Below are positions 1-11,303 of a stretch of 64,000 bases of DNA, one piece after another. Numbering within the stretch: the stretch's first letter is position 1; each line of letters starts with the position of its first letter. The notes beneath the pieces were generated by a model. It was given only the letters and a program-made list of their open reading frames with translations, did not search any database and was not told where the DNA came from. Made by a program: the position numbers and the translations under genes. Source of the stretch: Paraburkholderia phenoliruptrix (GTDB lineage Bacteria > Pseudomonadota > Gammaproteobacteria > Burkholderiales > Burkholderiaceae); assembly GCF_019511605.1 (NCBI RefSeq), contig NZ_JAEUAV010000007.1, forward strand, positions 62,001 through 126,000, given 5' to 3'.

Positions 1-790
1 GCAGGTCCATGTCCTGTTCGCGGCGCAGATAGGCGACCGCGAAACGGCGGATCGCGTCGAGGTTCTCGACGTCGCGCGCGCCAGTGACGGGCTCGCCGTC
101 GCTGGCGCAGACCGTGACGCCGTTCAGATAGTCTTTCGCGATGTCCGCAATGTACTCGCCGTTGTACGCGGAAGCCGGCCAGCCCGCGTCGCCCGGCGCG
201 AGGCCGCGCGCGCGCGCCTGAGTGGACAGCGCGAGAGTGCCGATCTGCACGCCCGCGTCGTTGTAATAGAACTCGCGATGTACGTCCCAGCCTTGTGAAG
301 CGAGCACGTTCGAGAGCGCGTCGCCGAGCGCGGCCTGGCGGCCGTGGCCAACATGCAGCGGCCCGGTGGGGTTGGCCGACACGAATTCGATCAGAACATG
401 CTTGCCCGCGTCGCGTTGCGAGCGGCCATACGCGTCTTTCTCCGCGAGTACGGCTGCGACCACCGCCTGCTTGGCCGCCGCGGCGAGGCGCAGGTTGATG
501 AAGCCGGGGCCCGCGACTTCGGCGGACTCGATCAGACCTCGCGCCTGCGGCTGCGCGAGCAGCGTATCGACGATCTGCTGGGCCAACTGGCGCGGATTCG
601 CGCGCAGCGGCTTGGCGAGTTGCATTGCCACATTGCAGGCGACGTCGCCGTGTGCCGCGACCTTGGGGCGCTCCAGCGCGATGGTGGGCGACACGAACGC
701 GGCTTCGGTCGCGCCTTGCGTGGCGAGCGCGACCTGCTTCACCGTGTCGGCGAGCAGTGTTTCGAGAGTATGTTTATGTGCGGGCAGCAT
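1..790 (-). CDS. argS: Arginyl-tRNA synthetase, N-terminal part (cut by window edge)
   Basis: ArgRS charges tRNA-Arg with arginine in the cytoplasm (class I synthetase). About 263 codons are visible, starting with [13 protein letters not shown]. The N-terminal Add1-type domain (about residues 1-100) is followed by the catalytic domain opening, with [12 protein letters not shown] near residue 140. HVGH there is the class I HIGH signature that binds ATP. The C-terminal half with the KMSKS loop and the anticodon-binding domain lies outside the window. The ATG at 788-790 is chosen because the conserved N-terminus begins there. No good ribosome binding site is visible. The gene is transcribed away from the DUF1840 gene. 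Confidence 0.95.
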   Translation of the reverse strand, partial: MLPAHKHTLETLLADTVKQVALATQGATEAAFVSPTIALERPKVAAHGDVACNVAMQLAKPLRANPRQLAQQIVDTLLAQPQARGLIESAEVAGPGFINLRLAAAAKQAVVAAVLAEKDAYGRSQRDAGKHVLIEFVSANPTGPLHVGHGRQAALGDALSNVLASQGWDVHREFYYNDAGVQIGTLALSTQARARGLAPGDAGWPASAYNGEYIADIAKDYLNGVTVCASDGEPVTGARDVENLDAIRRFAVAYLRREQDMDL

Positions 791-1256
791 GCTTGTTGCG
801 AGTCCAGTGAGGCAATCCGGTGAGACGGAGGAAGCGCCGGCCGCCTGGTTGGCGGCCGATTCGGCAGAAGCGTGGAAAGCGGCGGTCCGACCATTGGCGC
901 GCTCTTGACGACGCATGGCGATGCATCGGCATGACGGGCGCGCTGACGGGCACGTTCTCTGCAACGCAGCCAGCGTGCGCCTCGGCCACCTGCAAACTCA
1001 AGCCCGCCGGGGCATGCACGCGCGACCGGCCGGGCCGGCCGCGCCTCGTTGCGCCTTGCCGCGCGCGATGCAATTCGGCGCGCTTTTCCGTTCAGCCGGA
1101 TTTTAGCAGGTGCTAATATGTTCAATGAGATGCCCGGCAAGGGCCGTGGCCGCTGCGCTTGCCCGCGCGGCCGGCACGAGTGCATGGGAGCGCGCGCGGG
1201 CGGCCTTCTGCGCCCCCCGCACGTGAAGCCAACATAACCAAAAAAGGGAAATAGTC
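791..1256. other. Intergenic region between divergent argS and DUF1840 gene
   Basis: No credible gene is seen in these 466 bases. Short open frames occur on both strands, but they have no recognisable family and no ribosome binding site. The plus strand has an AT-richer patch (GCTAATATG near 1110-1120) that could serve as a -10 region for the downstream DUF1840 gene. This is weak. Confidence 0.4.
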
Positions 1257-1583
1257 ATGCTGATTACTTTCAAATGCCGCGCCTGCCCGGACGTGATGAT
1301 GCTGGAGAACCTCGCGCAGTATCTGGTGGGCATTGTCGGCAAGCGCCTGGGTGAACGCGGCGTGATTACGCACGACGAACTCGCGGACGCCATCGCCAAA
1401 CTCGAAGCGGCCATCACCGTCGACAAGCAGGAGCGCGCCGAACACGACGGCCATTTCCACGAGGGCGAAGAGGGCCACGAGCCTCACGAGATTCCGCCGG
1501 GACTTGCGCAGCGGGCCTATCCGTTCCTCGATATGCTGCGCGCCGCGCAAAAAGAGAACGCGGATATCGTCTGGGGGCTGTAG
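1257..1583 (+). CDS. DUF1840 domain-containing protein
   Basis: A 108-residue protein starting MLITFKCRACPDVMML, which I recognise as the DUF1840 family of betaproteobacteria. Its function is unknown. It is acidic and soluble, with no signal peptide or membrane segment. A Cys pair near residues 7 and 10 (CRAC) and a His/Glu-rich stretch around residues 60-78 (EHDGHFHEGEEGHEPH) suggest metal binding, but that is inference. The start is supported by an AAGGGAAA purine tract just upstream. The gene is single and ends before a bidirectional terminator shared with the convergent small exported protein. Confidence 0.85.
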   Translation: MLITFKCRACPDVMMLENLAQYLVGIVGKRLGERGVITHDELADAIAKLEAAITVDKQERAEHDGHFHEGEEGHEPHEIPPGLAQRAYPFLDMLRAAQKENADIVWGL

Positions 1584-1776
1584 GCGGGGGCTCAGCAGCG
1601 AGGGGCGCAGCGCAACGGTCGCGCCGGAAATGAACGGAGCGAGTGGGGCGACGAAAGCGCCTAACCTGCGCGACGCCTCAAACCCGCCGAACCGGACCAA
1701 CGCGCCCAGCGCGCCCAGCGCGCGCAGAGCACTGGCCGCGGCCCCAAGCCGAGCGGCGCGTTGAAAACGAACCACC

Positions 1777-1812
1777 AAAGAAAGAGCCCGCTCGAAGCGG
1801 GCTCTTTCTTTT
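1777..1812. terminator. Bidirectional rho-independent terminator
   Basis: A perfect inverted repeat with 16-bp arms (AAAGAAAGAGCCCGCT and its complement) and a 3-base loop lies between convergent genes. Each arm ends in an A/T tract, so either transcript would form a GC-rich hairpin followed by U residues. Confidence 0.85.
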
Positions 1813-1847
1813 CACCAGCCGGAAAACGGCTTGCGCGCCTTTGCCGC

Positions 1848-2054
1848 TTACTGGCTGGCGGCTTCCGGAGCGACTGCGGGAGCTGATGCACCCTTCTTCA
1901 TTTTCTGCTTCTTGGGTTTCTTGACGTGTTTCGTGGTGGGCGGCGAGTACGAACTGACCGAACTCGAGCCGGCCGGGGCGGCAGTCTGTGCGAGCGTCGC
2001 CGAGGCGCCCAGGGCAAGCGAAACAGCAGTCAATACCAGCGTCAGCTTCTTCAT
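1848..2054 (-). CDS. Small exported protein of unknown function
   Basis: A 68-residue protein with a clear Sec signal peptide: MKKLTLVLTAVSLALGASATLA, then AQ, consistent with signal peptidase I cleavage after an A-x-A-like site near residue 22. The mature part is about 45 residues: a Ser/Pro-rich segment, then a strongly basic Lys cluster (KHVKKPKKQKMKK), then an Ala/Pro tail. The start has a good ribosome binding site (GGAGA, about 7 bases upstream). It lies downstream of metH on the same strand. I do not recognise a named family. A periplasmic basic peptide that binds an acidic partner is possible but unproven. Confidence 0.7.
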   Translation of the reverse strand: MKKLTLVLTAVSLALGASATLAQTAAPAGSSSVSSYSPPTTKHVKKPKKQKMKKGASAPAVAPEAASQ

Positions 2055-2245
2055 ATGATTTTCTCCGTTGACGGTTGCAAGTCGATGAGCCGACGCGTTC
2101 TGGTTGCGTCTGGCGGGTCAGGCGGTGTCAGTCTACAAAGCCGAAATTTACGTTGCCGCAAATATTCAGTCTTTCTCGCCCGATATAGTGCGTTCCCCGC
2201 CACGCGGTTCATCGGCGCACGCTGACGCCGGCTTGCATCGTGTGG

Positions 2246-4963
<2,718 letters not shown>

Positions 4964-5049
4964 GGCGTATGTGCGAGTCGATGGCGTGCGTTAGGTGCGG
5001 CCGGGTCGCGACGGATGTGCGTGAACCGGCGTCTCGTGTCGACGGCGCG

Positions 5050-6120
5050 TTAAGCGGCGTCGCGATACTGCGTCGGCCACTTGCGCGGCTTCACTTCGGC
5101 AAGCGCTTTGGCTATCGCCGCAATGTGCTCAGGCGTCGTGCCGCAGCAGCCGCCGGCAATGTTCACGAGACCCGCCTCGGCGAATTCCTTCAGCAGGCCG
5201 GAGGTGTCCGCCGGCAGTTCGTCAAAGCCGGTGTCGCTCATCGGATTCGGCAAGCCTGCGTTCGGATAGCACGACACATAAGTGTCGCAGAGCTTGGCCA
5301 ACTCGGCGATGTACGGGCGCATCAGCGCCGCGCCGAGCGCGCAGTTCAAACCGAACGTAAGCGGCTTCGCGTGCCGCAGCGAGTTCCAGAAAGCCTCGAC
5401 AGTTTGCCCCGACAGAATGCGCCCGGAGGCGTCCGTGACGGTGCCCGAGATCATGATCGGCAGGCGCTCGCCGGTGTTCTCGAACAGTTCGTCGAGCGCA
5501 AACAGCGCGGCTTTTGCGTTCAGCGTGTCGAAAATGGTTTCGACGAGGAACAGGTCCGCGCCGCCGTCGAGCAGCGCCTTCGCCTGCTCGTAGTAAGCGG
5601 CGTGCAACTCGTCGAACGTCACATTGCGCGCGCCCGGGTCGTTCACGTCAGGCGAAATGCTCGCGGTTTTCGGCGTCGGTCCGATCGCGCCGGCGACGAA
5701 GCGCGGCTTGTCCGGTGTCGAGAACTTGTCGCACGCGGCGCGCGCGAGTTTCGCCGACTCGAGGTTCATTTCCACGGCCAGCGCTTCCATGCCGTAGTCC
5801 GCCTGCGCGACCGTGGTCGCGCCGAACGTATTCGTTTCGATGATGTCCGCACCCGCGGCGAGATACTGCTCATGAATCTCGCTGATGATCTGCGGCTGCG
5901 TGATGGACAGCAGTTCGTTATTGCCCTTGATGTCGCGCCCGTAGTCCTTGAAACGCTCGCCGCGATAGCGCGCTTCGTCGAGCTTGTAGCGCTGGATCAT
6001 CGTGCCCATTGCGCCGTCCAGAATCAGGATGCGCGACTTGAGCAGCGCAGGCAGTTCCTTGCCGCGCGTGTACTCGGGTTCGGGACGGACTGACTTGACG
6101 GTTTGGGCAGGCTGGTTCAT
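5050..6120 (-). CDS. metH: Homocysteine S-methyltransferase domain protein, N-terminal part of split MetH
   Basis: A 356-residue TIM-barrel homocysteine methyltransferase domain. Near the N-terminus it has [12 protein letters not shown]. It also has the zinc-binding cysteines: Cys in LNCALGA near residue 260 and the Cys pair in GGCCGTTP near residues 325-326. It supplies the zinc-activated homocysteine thiolate to the partner protein encoded just downstream. The frame stays open upstream. I chose the ATG at 6118-6120 (MNQPAQTV) because upstream residues are low-complexity and basic. A second ATG lies at 6160-6162, next to a TACAAT -10-like element that would put it at or before the transcription start. 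Confidence 0.92.
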   Translation of the reverse strand: MNQPAQTVKSVRPEPEYTRGKELPALLKSRILILDGAMGTMIQRYKLDEARYRGERFKDYGRDIKGNNELLSITQPQIISEIHEQYLAAGADIIETNTFGATTVAQADYGMEALAVEMNLESAKLARAACDKFSTPDKPRFVAGAIGPTPKTASISPDVNDPGARNVTFDELHAAYYEQAKALLDGGADLFLVETIFDTLNAKAALFALDELFENTGERLPIMISGTVTDASGRILSGQTVEAFWNSLRHAKPLTFGLNCALGAALMRPYIAELAKLCDTYVSCYPNAGLPNPMSDTGFDELPADTSGLLKEFAEAGLVNIAGGCCGTTPEHIAAIAKALAEVKPRKWPTQYRDAA

Positions 6121-6444
6121 GGCGGACGAGGGCTTGGGCCGGCTTTTTCGGGAACCTGTCATTGTAGCCGCAGCCGGCTTGTTGCGCCGGACGCGGCGGC
6201 GGGAGGCAAAAAGAGCGCGAGTCGTAGGTGAATCGTACAGGCCGGTATGCTGCCGGTATCCGCCGCTAAAGGCTAACCGCAGCCTGGAAAAAGAAAACGG
6301 TCCAACGCGCCGGGGCCCGCTGAACCGTTTCCACTCAGGTCGACCGCCTGACAAAGACCGCCGGTAAAACCGGACGGCGCGGTCGGTAGATGTCGCCAAA
6401 AACGTTAAAAAGCTCCAAACGTCGAAAAACGACGCGCGAGGCGT
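6121..6444. other. Intergenic region upstream of split metH
   Basis: No gene is supported here. On the minus strand a TACAAT element (6161-6166) is a candidate -10 for metH. Small inverted repeats are present: AAACGGT/ACCGTTT around 6294-6331 and CGTCG-AAAAA-CGACG at 6420-6434. Neither is followed by a convincing U tract. I looked for cobalamin (B12 box) and SAH riboswitch signatures and did not see them. Confidence 0.4.
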
Positions 6445-6702
6445 TCAGTGAAGAATGACCGGTTGATGCATGAGACTGTCGAACTGGCCGAGGAATTCAT
6501 CTACTTCGTCGAGCGACGGTTCTTCTTCGATCAGCTTCTGCACGTTCTCGCGAAAGCGTGCCGCCATTGCACCGTCGATGTAAATTTCACGCTGCATGTT
6601 CTTGTCGACGATCTCATAGCCACCCGATTTCATGGCCAGCGGACCTTCCTGCGGCGGAAACTCGACGACACAATAGTTGGGGCTGTTGTAGATCATTTGC
6701 AT
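6445..6702 (-). CDS. DUF3567 domain-containing protein
   Basis: An 85-residue protein beginning MQMIYNSPNYCVVEF, which I recognise as the DUF3567 family found in Burkholderiales. Its function is unknown. It is acidic, with no signal peptide or membrane segment. The middle (KSGGYEIVDKNMQREIYIDG) precedes a helical C-terminal half rich in Glu. A strong ribosome binding site (AAGGAG, spacing about 8) fixes the start. It precedes the split metH genes on the same strand with a gap of about 320 bases, so co-transcription is uncertain. Confidence 0.85.
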   Translation of the reverse strand: MQMIYNSPNYCVVEFPPQEGPLAMKSGGYEIVDKNMQREIYIDGAMAARFRENVQKLIEEEPSLDEVDEFLGQFDSLMHQPVILH

Positions 6703-6820
6703 GGCGACACTCCTTATTTCCGTTGGCTCCTGGCCGTTCCTGCGCCTTACTTGGAGCTTATGGTTTGGAATTCAAGGGGTGGGTCCGGGGTGACGCTTGT
6801 AAAAGTTCCGAACCTACCGG

Positions 6821-7609
6821 TTAGACCGGCCTTTCAAGAAACGTTTCAAGCCGTGCGGCAAACCGTTGGGACTGCTCGACAGGCGCAAGATGAGCGGCGT
6901 CGAGCAATTCGAACTGCGCGCCTTGAATGGCATCTGCTATTGCCTGACTAGCAGCAGGCGGCGTGCCCGTGTCATGGCGCCCCCCTACCACCAGAGTTGC
7001 GCAGCGAATGTCCGCCAGCTTACTGCGTACGTCGAAATCGCGCAGCGCTTCGCACGCCTTGGCGTAGCCTTCGGGCAACGTTCGGCTGAGCGCCTCGCGT
7101 ATCGGCTCGACGGCCTCGGGGTGCGCGGCGCGGAACTCGGGCGTCAGCCAGCGCTCGAGCGTGGCTGGCACGAGCGGCTCCATGCCGTCCCGGCGCGCGG
7201 CCGCGGCGCGTTGGTCCCACGTCGCGCGGGCCTCCGGCAGGCTGGCGGCGGTGCTGTCGGCAATGGTGAGCGTGTTCACGCGCGAAGGGTGAGCCAGCGC
7301 GAACTGCTGCGCGATCATGCCGCCCATCGACATGCCCACGAGGTGCGTGGCCGTGGCGCCCAGCGCATCGAGCAATGCGGCAAGGTCGCCGGCCAGATCG
7401 GCAATCGTGAACGGCGCGGTCGACGCGGCTGTCTCGCCATGGCCGCGCACGTCGTAGCGCAGCACCGTGTAGTCGTCGCGGAAATAGCCGGCGAGCTGGT
7501 CCCACACCGACAGGTCGCCGCCCAACTGATGAATGAACGTGAGCCAGGGGCCGCCGCCTTCGTTGCTCAGCACGTAGCGCGTTTCGATACCGTTGATGTT
7601 CACTTGCAT
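6821..7609 (-). CDS. Alpha/beta hydrolase, 3-oxoadipate enol-lactonase-like
   Basis: A 262-residue alpha/beta hydrolase of PcaD-like architecture. The nucleophile elbow GMSMGG puts the Ser near residue 94. The oxyanion region is FIHQLGGDLSVWD, near residues 26-38. The acid is probably the Asp of GGRHDTGTPP, and the His is in LLDAAHLAPVEQ near the C-terminus. Enol-lactonases hydrolyse 3-oxoadipate enol-lactone in the beta-ketoadipate pathway, but no other pca gene is nearby, so the substrate is open. The start at MQVNINGIETRY is fixed by AAGGAG six bases upstream. The longer frame adds basic residues without a ribosome binding site. Confidence 0.8.
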   Translation of the reverse strand: MQVNINGIETRYVLSNEGGGPWLTFIHQLGGDLSVWDQLAGYFRDDYTVLRYDVRGHGETAASTAPFTIADLAGDLAALLDALGATATHLVGMSMGGMIAQQFALAHPSRVNTLTIADSTAASLPEARATWDQRAAAARRDGMEPLVPATLERWLTPEFRAAHPEAVEPIREALSRTLPEGYAKACEALRDFDVRSKLADIRCATLVVGGRHDTGTPPAASQAIADAIQGAQFELLDAAHLAPVEQSQRFAARLETFLERPV

Positions 7610-7810
7610 GCAAGCTCCTTCAAGGGGACGCAGGGAGGAAGCCGTTGGCGCAGGCCGCCGCCTGCCGTTCATGCGCAGCGCGGCTCACGCAACGGTTGCA
7701 TCAGATGATGCAGAGTCGGCACACGGTAGGAAGTTTCGTCGAACATGCGAGGCACCATTCGGGTGCAAAGCCTTGCTTTTGTGGCTTCGCTTTGACGGGC
7801 TCGGCCCGCA

Positions 7811-9088
7811 TTACGGCTTGATGTTGCCCGAGGTGTCGCCCGGAGTATCGCCAGGAGTATCGCCTGGACTCGCCTCTTCGACCGGCGCAGTACTGGCAGG
7901 AGCATTTGCCGGGCCGTCCGGCGAAGCGGCCGGCGCAGCGGCGCTTGCACCGTTTGCGGTATTCAGCTTGCCGCGCCAGACGAGCTCGAACTGCGTGCCG
8001 TTGGGCTCCGTCTGCACGAGGCGCGCGGGCAGCCAGCCGAGCGAAGGCGCAAGCCATACGTCGATGCGGCGCAAGTCGCCCTCGCGGCGCGGCAGCCGTT
8101 TGAAATGGCGCGTCTGGACGTAGCCCTGCGCAGTGCGGATGGTTTCGTCGCCAATGGTCTCGACGGGCCAGTTTTCGCCGCTGTCGCTATCCACGACAAA
8201 GAACTGCCGGGTGACGCCCGGCTTGTACGCGTCGGGATCGCCGCGCACGAGGCTTGCCAGTTGCATCACCATGCTGAAGCGGTCCTGCGCGCCGTCGGGC
8301 AGCGGCAGCGTGTTGGGCGTGCGCGTGAAGGCGATCTTGTGGTCGGCGCGGTTGAAGATGGACAGGTCTTCCGCGCGACGGCCGCGTTTTTCCACGTATT
8401 GCTCTGGCGCGAGGCCAAATGCGTCGATACGGCCGTGGCTCGAATAGACAAAGGTGCCCACGAAAGGTAAGGGCACCGAAACCACCATTTCGTAGCTCTC
8501 GGCGCTGCTGGTCCAATGAATCGTGCCGGGCTGGTTGCGTACGCCGTTGTAAAAGGTGTCGTACTGCAGGTCGCCGGACGGCGGGACTGAGAATTTGACG
8601 CCGGAGGCGGCTTGCGGTGCGTTGGCGGTCGCGTTACCAGTTGCGCTGCCCGTGGCATTGGCCGATGCGCCGCTTGCGGCACTGGCGGGCACCGCGTTTG
8701 CGGCGGGCACGCTTGCCGCGGCCTGCGATGCCGCATTCGACGCCGCCGCCGCCTGCTCTGCCGGCCGCAATGCGCTCAGCACATGTTCGCGAGGTTTGCT
8801 GGCGACGGGCCTGCGCGGGCGTTGCCGCTCAGGCTGCGCGGGCGCCGCAGCTACAGCCGCCGGATCGCGCTCAATGCGCTCCGGCTGGAGCAGCGCGACC
8901 TGCACGGGCACATGTTCGTCATCCGAAGGATTCAGTGTTGCGCGGTGACGCTCGACCCACTGCGCGGCGATCCAGTGAAGCGCGCCGACCACGACCAGCA
9001 CGGCGAGCCATCGCCACGCGCGCCGGGCAAGGCGCGGCTCGTCGGGTGGCGTGAGACTGGCGGCGCGTGCGGTGGAAGGTAAGGCCAT
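7811..9088 (-). CDS. DUF3108 domain-containing membrane-anchored protein
   Basis: A 425-residue protein. A single N-terminal membrane segment (about residues 24-45, WRWLAVLVVVGALHWIAA) follows a short cytoplasmic tail, so the bulk is probably periplasmic. Residues about 85-165 are a low-complexity Ala/Asn/Ser/Thr linker. The DUF3108 domain (about 165-375) contains YDTFYNGVRNQPG and the DVWLAPSLGWLP segment typical of this family of beta-rich proteins. The C-terminus carries repeated GDTP units (GDTPGDTPGDTSG). Function is unknown. It ends about 200 bases upstream of the hydrolase on the same strand and starts next to the IclR gene end, so it may be co-transcribed with that regulator. Confidence 0.8.
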   Translation of the reverse strand: MALPSTARAASLTPPDEPRLARRAWRWLAVLVVVGALHWIAAQWVERHRATLNPSDDEHVPVQVALLQPERIERDPAAVAAAPAQPERQRPRRPVASKPREHVLSALRPAEQAAAASNAASQAAASVPAANAVPASAASGASANATGSATGNATANAPQAASGVKFSVPPSGDLQYDTFYNGVRNQPGTIHWTSSAESYEMVVSVPLPFVGTFVYSSHGRIDAFGLAPEQYVEKRGRRAEDLSIFNRADHKIAFTRTPNTLPLPDGAQDRFSMVMQLASLVRGDPDAYKPGVTRQFFVVDSDSGENWPVETIGDETIRTAQGYVQTRHFKRLPRREGDLRRIDVWLAPSLGWLPARLVQTEPNGTQFELVWRGKLNTANGASAAAPAASPDGPANAPASTAPVEEASPGDTPGDTPGDTSGNIKP

Positions 9089-9130
9089 CGGCGAAAAAGT
9101 GTGTGCGAGGTGGGAAGCTGGCGTGCGCGT

Positions 9131-10042
9131 TCAACGCGGCGTCGGACTATAGCCGAGTTCGTACGAGAGCTTGCGCGCGCACTCGCGCAGCGCGGTGTCG
9201 ATTTCGCCGCCCCAGCTAATGTCGAACACGCCTTCGTGACCGAGCGCGACGAGGCCGAGCGCCAGCTCGCCGGTGGAGTCGAACACCGGCATGGAGAACG
9301 CGTGAATGGTGGGCAGCAACATGCCTTCCACGCGCGCCGCTTCGTGCTCACGCACTTGCGCGAGCACGCGCTCGACTTCCTCGCGCGTGCGCGGCACGAC
9401 GCCATGCGACGAGCGCCGCGTGTCGGCCAGCTCGCGTTCGATCATCGCAGCGGTTTTGCCGGGCGGCAGGTACGCGGCGAACAGCAGGCCGGTGGCGGAG
9501 CTGAGCAGAGGCATGACGTCGCCGAGCTTGAGCGACGCCTTGGCCGGGTGGCTCGACTCCATCCAGTGCACCATGGTCGGCCCCTGGTTGCCCCACACGG
9601 CAATGCCGACCGTCAGGTCCAGACGGTCGCGCAATTCGGCAAGCGCGATGCGCGCGAGCTTCACGCCGTCGACGCGGGCAAGCCGCGCAAGTCCCAGTTG
9701 CAGCGCGAAGCCGCCGAGCTCATAGCGCCCCGACAACGCGTCTTGCGCGACGACGCCTAGCCGCAGAAAGCTCACCAGATAACGGTGCGCTTTCGCCGGG
9801 CTCATGCCGGCGCGCTGCGCGAGGTCGCGCAGCATCATGGCGCGCGGCTCGTGGGTCAGCACCTCGAGCAGTCTGAAGCCGACTTCAATCGACTGAATGC
9901 CCGAGCGCAGTTTTTCTTCGCCCGAATCGGCGGAATCGTCATCGGCCTCGGCTGTGTCGAACGGTCCGGCTGCTTTGGTGTCGGCAAGAGCATCGGCTTT
10001 GGCATCGTTACGGCTTGCACCGGAGCGGGCAGTGTGCGGCAT
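9131..10042 (-). CDS. IclR-family transcriptional regulator
   Basis: A 303-residue regulator with an N-terminal winged helix-turn-helix (about residues 48-110, with SIEVGFRLLEVL and LAQRAGMSPAKAHRYLVSFLRLG) and a C-terminal IclR effector domain (about 120-300). It has an unusually long charged N-terminal tail of about 45 residues, and the ATG at 10040-10042 (MPHTARSG) lacks a clear ribosome binding site, so the start could be downstream. It is divergent from the fumarylacetoacetate-hydrolase-family gene at 10205. IclR regulators commonly control adjacent aromatic or organic-acid catabolic genes, so that gene is the likely target. The effector is unknown. Confidence 0.88.
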   Translation of the reverse strand: MPHTARSGASRNDAKADALADTKAAGPFDTAEADDDSADSGEEKLRSGIQSIEVGFRLLEVLTHEPRAMMLRDLAQRAGMSPAKAHRYLVSFLRLGVVAQDALSGRYELGGFALQLGLARLARVDGVKLARIALAELRDRLDLTVGIAVWGNQGPTMVHWMESSHPAKASLKLGDVMPLLSSATGLLFAAYLPPGKTAAMIERELADTRRSSHGVVPRTREEVERVLAQVREHEAARVEGMLLPTIHAFSMPVFDSTGELALGLVALGHEGVFDISWGGEIDTALRECARKLSYELGYSPTPR

Positions 10043-10164
10043 GAGCAAAAGCGCGCGAAGCGCGGTGAGAGTCAACGTGAAAACCGTCCGCACGCAGGCT
10101 GCACTCGAGCCGCAAGCTGCAAGCGGCAGGCTGGGGTTGGGCGGTGCGGATTCACCATCGTAGA

Positions 10165-10179
10165 ATAGATTCCCTCTAT
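10165..10179. promoter_or_regulatory. Candidate IclR operator between divergent genes
   Basis: A short perfect inverted repeat, ATAGA-TTCCC-TCTAT, sits about 25 bases upstream of the plus-strand ATG at 10205 and overlaps a TAGAAT -10-like element. IclR proteins bind short palindromes of about this size. The assignment is positional only. Confidence 0.4.
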
Positions 10180-10204
10180 CGTCACTAACACGGTTCATTC
10201 CTCC

Positions 10205-11188
10205 ATGAAACTTGCCACGCTGAAGGACGGCACGCGCGACGGTCAACTGATCGTCGTGTCCCGCGACCTGCATACCGCTGCCATTGCCGATGCCATCGCG
10301 CCCACGTTGCAGCGCGTGCTCGACGACTGGGCCTTCTACGCGCCGCAACTGCACGACCTGTACGACGCGCTGAACCAGGGCCGCGCGCGCAACACGTTCC
10401 CGTTCGACGCGAGCGACTGCATGGCGCCGCTGCCGCGTGCATTCCAGTGGGCCGACGGATCGTCGTATGTGAATCATGTCGAACTCGTGCGGCGCGCACG
10501 CGGTGCGGAAATGCCGCCGGAATTCTGGACCGATCCGCTGATGTACCAGGGCGGCAGCGACGATTTCATTGGTCCGAAAGACGACGTGGTGTGCGCATCC
10601 GAAGCGTTCGGCATCGACTTCGAGGCAGAAGTTGCAGTTATCACCGGCGACGTGCCGATGGGCGCGACGCCCGACCAGGCGCTCAGAAGCGTGCGACTGA
10701 TCACGCTCGTCAACGACGTTTCGCTGCGCAACCTGATTCCGGCCGAACTGGCGAAGGGCTTCGGCTTCTTCCAGAGCAAGCCAGCATCGTCCTTCGCGCC
10801 CGTCGCCGTGACGCCCGACGAACTGGGCGAACATTGGCGCGAAGGGCGTGTGCACCGGCCGATGATCGTCCATTGGAACGGCAGGAAGGTCGGTCAACCG
10901 GACGCCGGCACCGACATGGTGTTTCACTTCGGCCAACTGATCGCGCACGCGGCGAAAACGCGCAATCTGCGCGCGGGCGCGATTGTCGGTTCGGGCACCG
11001 TGTCGAACAAGGACGCAAAGCGCGGCTACTGCTGTATCGCCGAAAAGCGTTGCCTCGAGACCATTGAGCACGGCGCGCCGCAGACCGAGTTCATGAAGTA
11101 CGGCGACACGGTGAAGATCGAAATGTTCGACGAAGCGGGCAAGTCGATCTTTGGTGCCATCGAGCAGAGCATCGCACCGCTCGACTGA
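10205..11188 (+). CDS. Fumarylacetoacetate hydrolase family protein
   Basis: A 327-residue protein with the N-terminal extension typical of the shorter fumarylacetoacetase-like group (MKLATLKDGTRDGQLIVVSRDL), then the FAH fold. The metal-binding region includes GIDFEAEVAVITGD near residues 138-151, with acidic ligands, and a conserved LVNDVSLRN near 175-183. Family members hydrolyse C-C bonds of 1,3-diketo acids (fumarylacetoacetate in tyrosine breakdown) or act on related oxo acids. No hmgA or maiA gene is adjacent, so the substrate is not fixed. It is divergent from the IclR regulator and has no obvious ribosome binding site. Confidence 0.88.
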   Translation: MKLATLKDGTRDGQLIVVSRDLHTAAIADAIAPTLQRVLDDWAFYAPQLHDLYDALNQGRARNTFPFDASDCMAPLPRAFQWADGSSYVNHVELVRRARGAEMPPEFWTDPLMYQGGSDDFIGPKDDVVCASEAFGIDFEAEVAVITGDVPMGATPDQALRSVRLITLVNDVSLRNLIPAELAKGFGFFQSKPASSFAPVAVTPDELGEHWREGRVHRPMIVHWNGRKVGQPDAGTDMVFHFGQLIAHAAKTRNLRAGAIVGSGTVSNKDAKRGYCCIAEKRCLETIEHGAPQTEFMKYGDTVKIEMFDEAGKSIFGAIEQSIAPLD

Positions 11189-11303
11189 CGCGCCAGCCCT
11201 GCCGAAAGGGTTTCGCCCGATGCCGCTGTGAGCGCGCGCCGCTACACTGACTGGCGCGGCATCGACGGCCAATCAGAACGAAAAACACATGTGAGGAGAC
11301 ACC

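Noticed and set aside
6121..6444. SAH or cobalamin riboswitch upstream of metH
   Set aside because: No B12 box and no SAH-motif core sequences could be found on the minus strand in this region.
10043..11272. Extension of the IclR gene to a 713-residue protein
   Set aside because: The extra N-terminal part is antisense to the fumarylacetoacetate-hydrolase-family gene and is not protein-like. The start at 10042 precedes the IclR domains.
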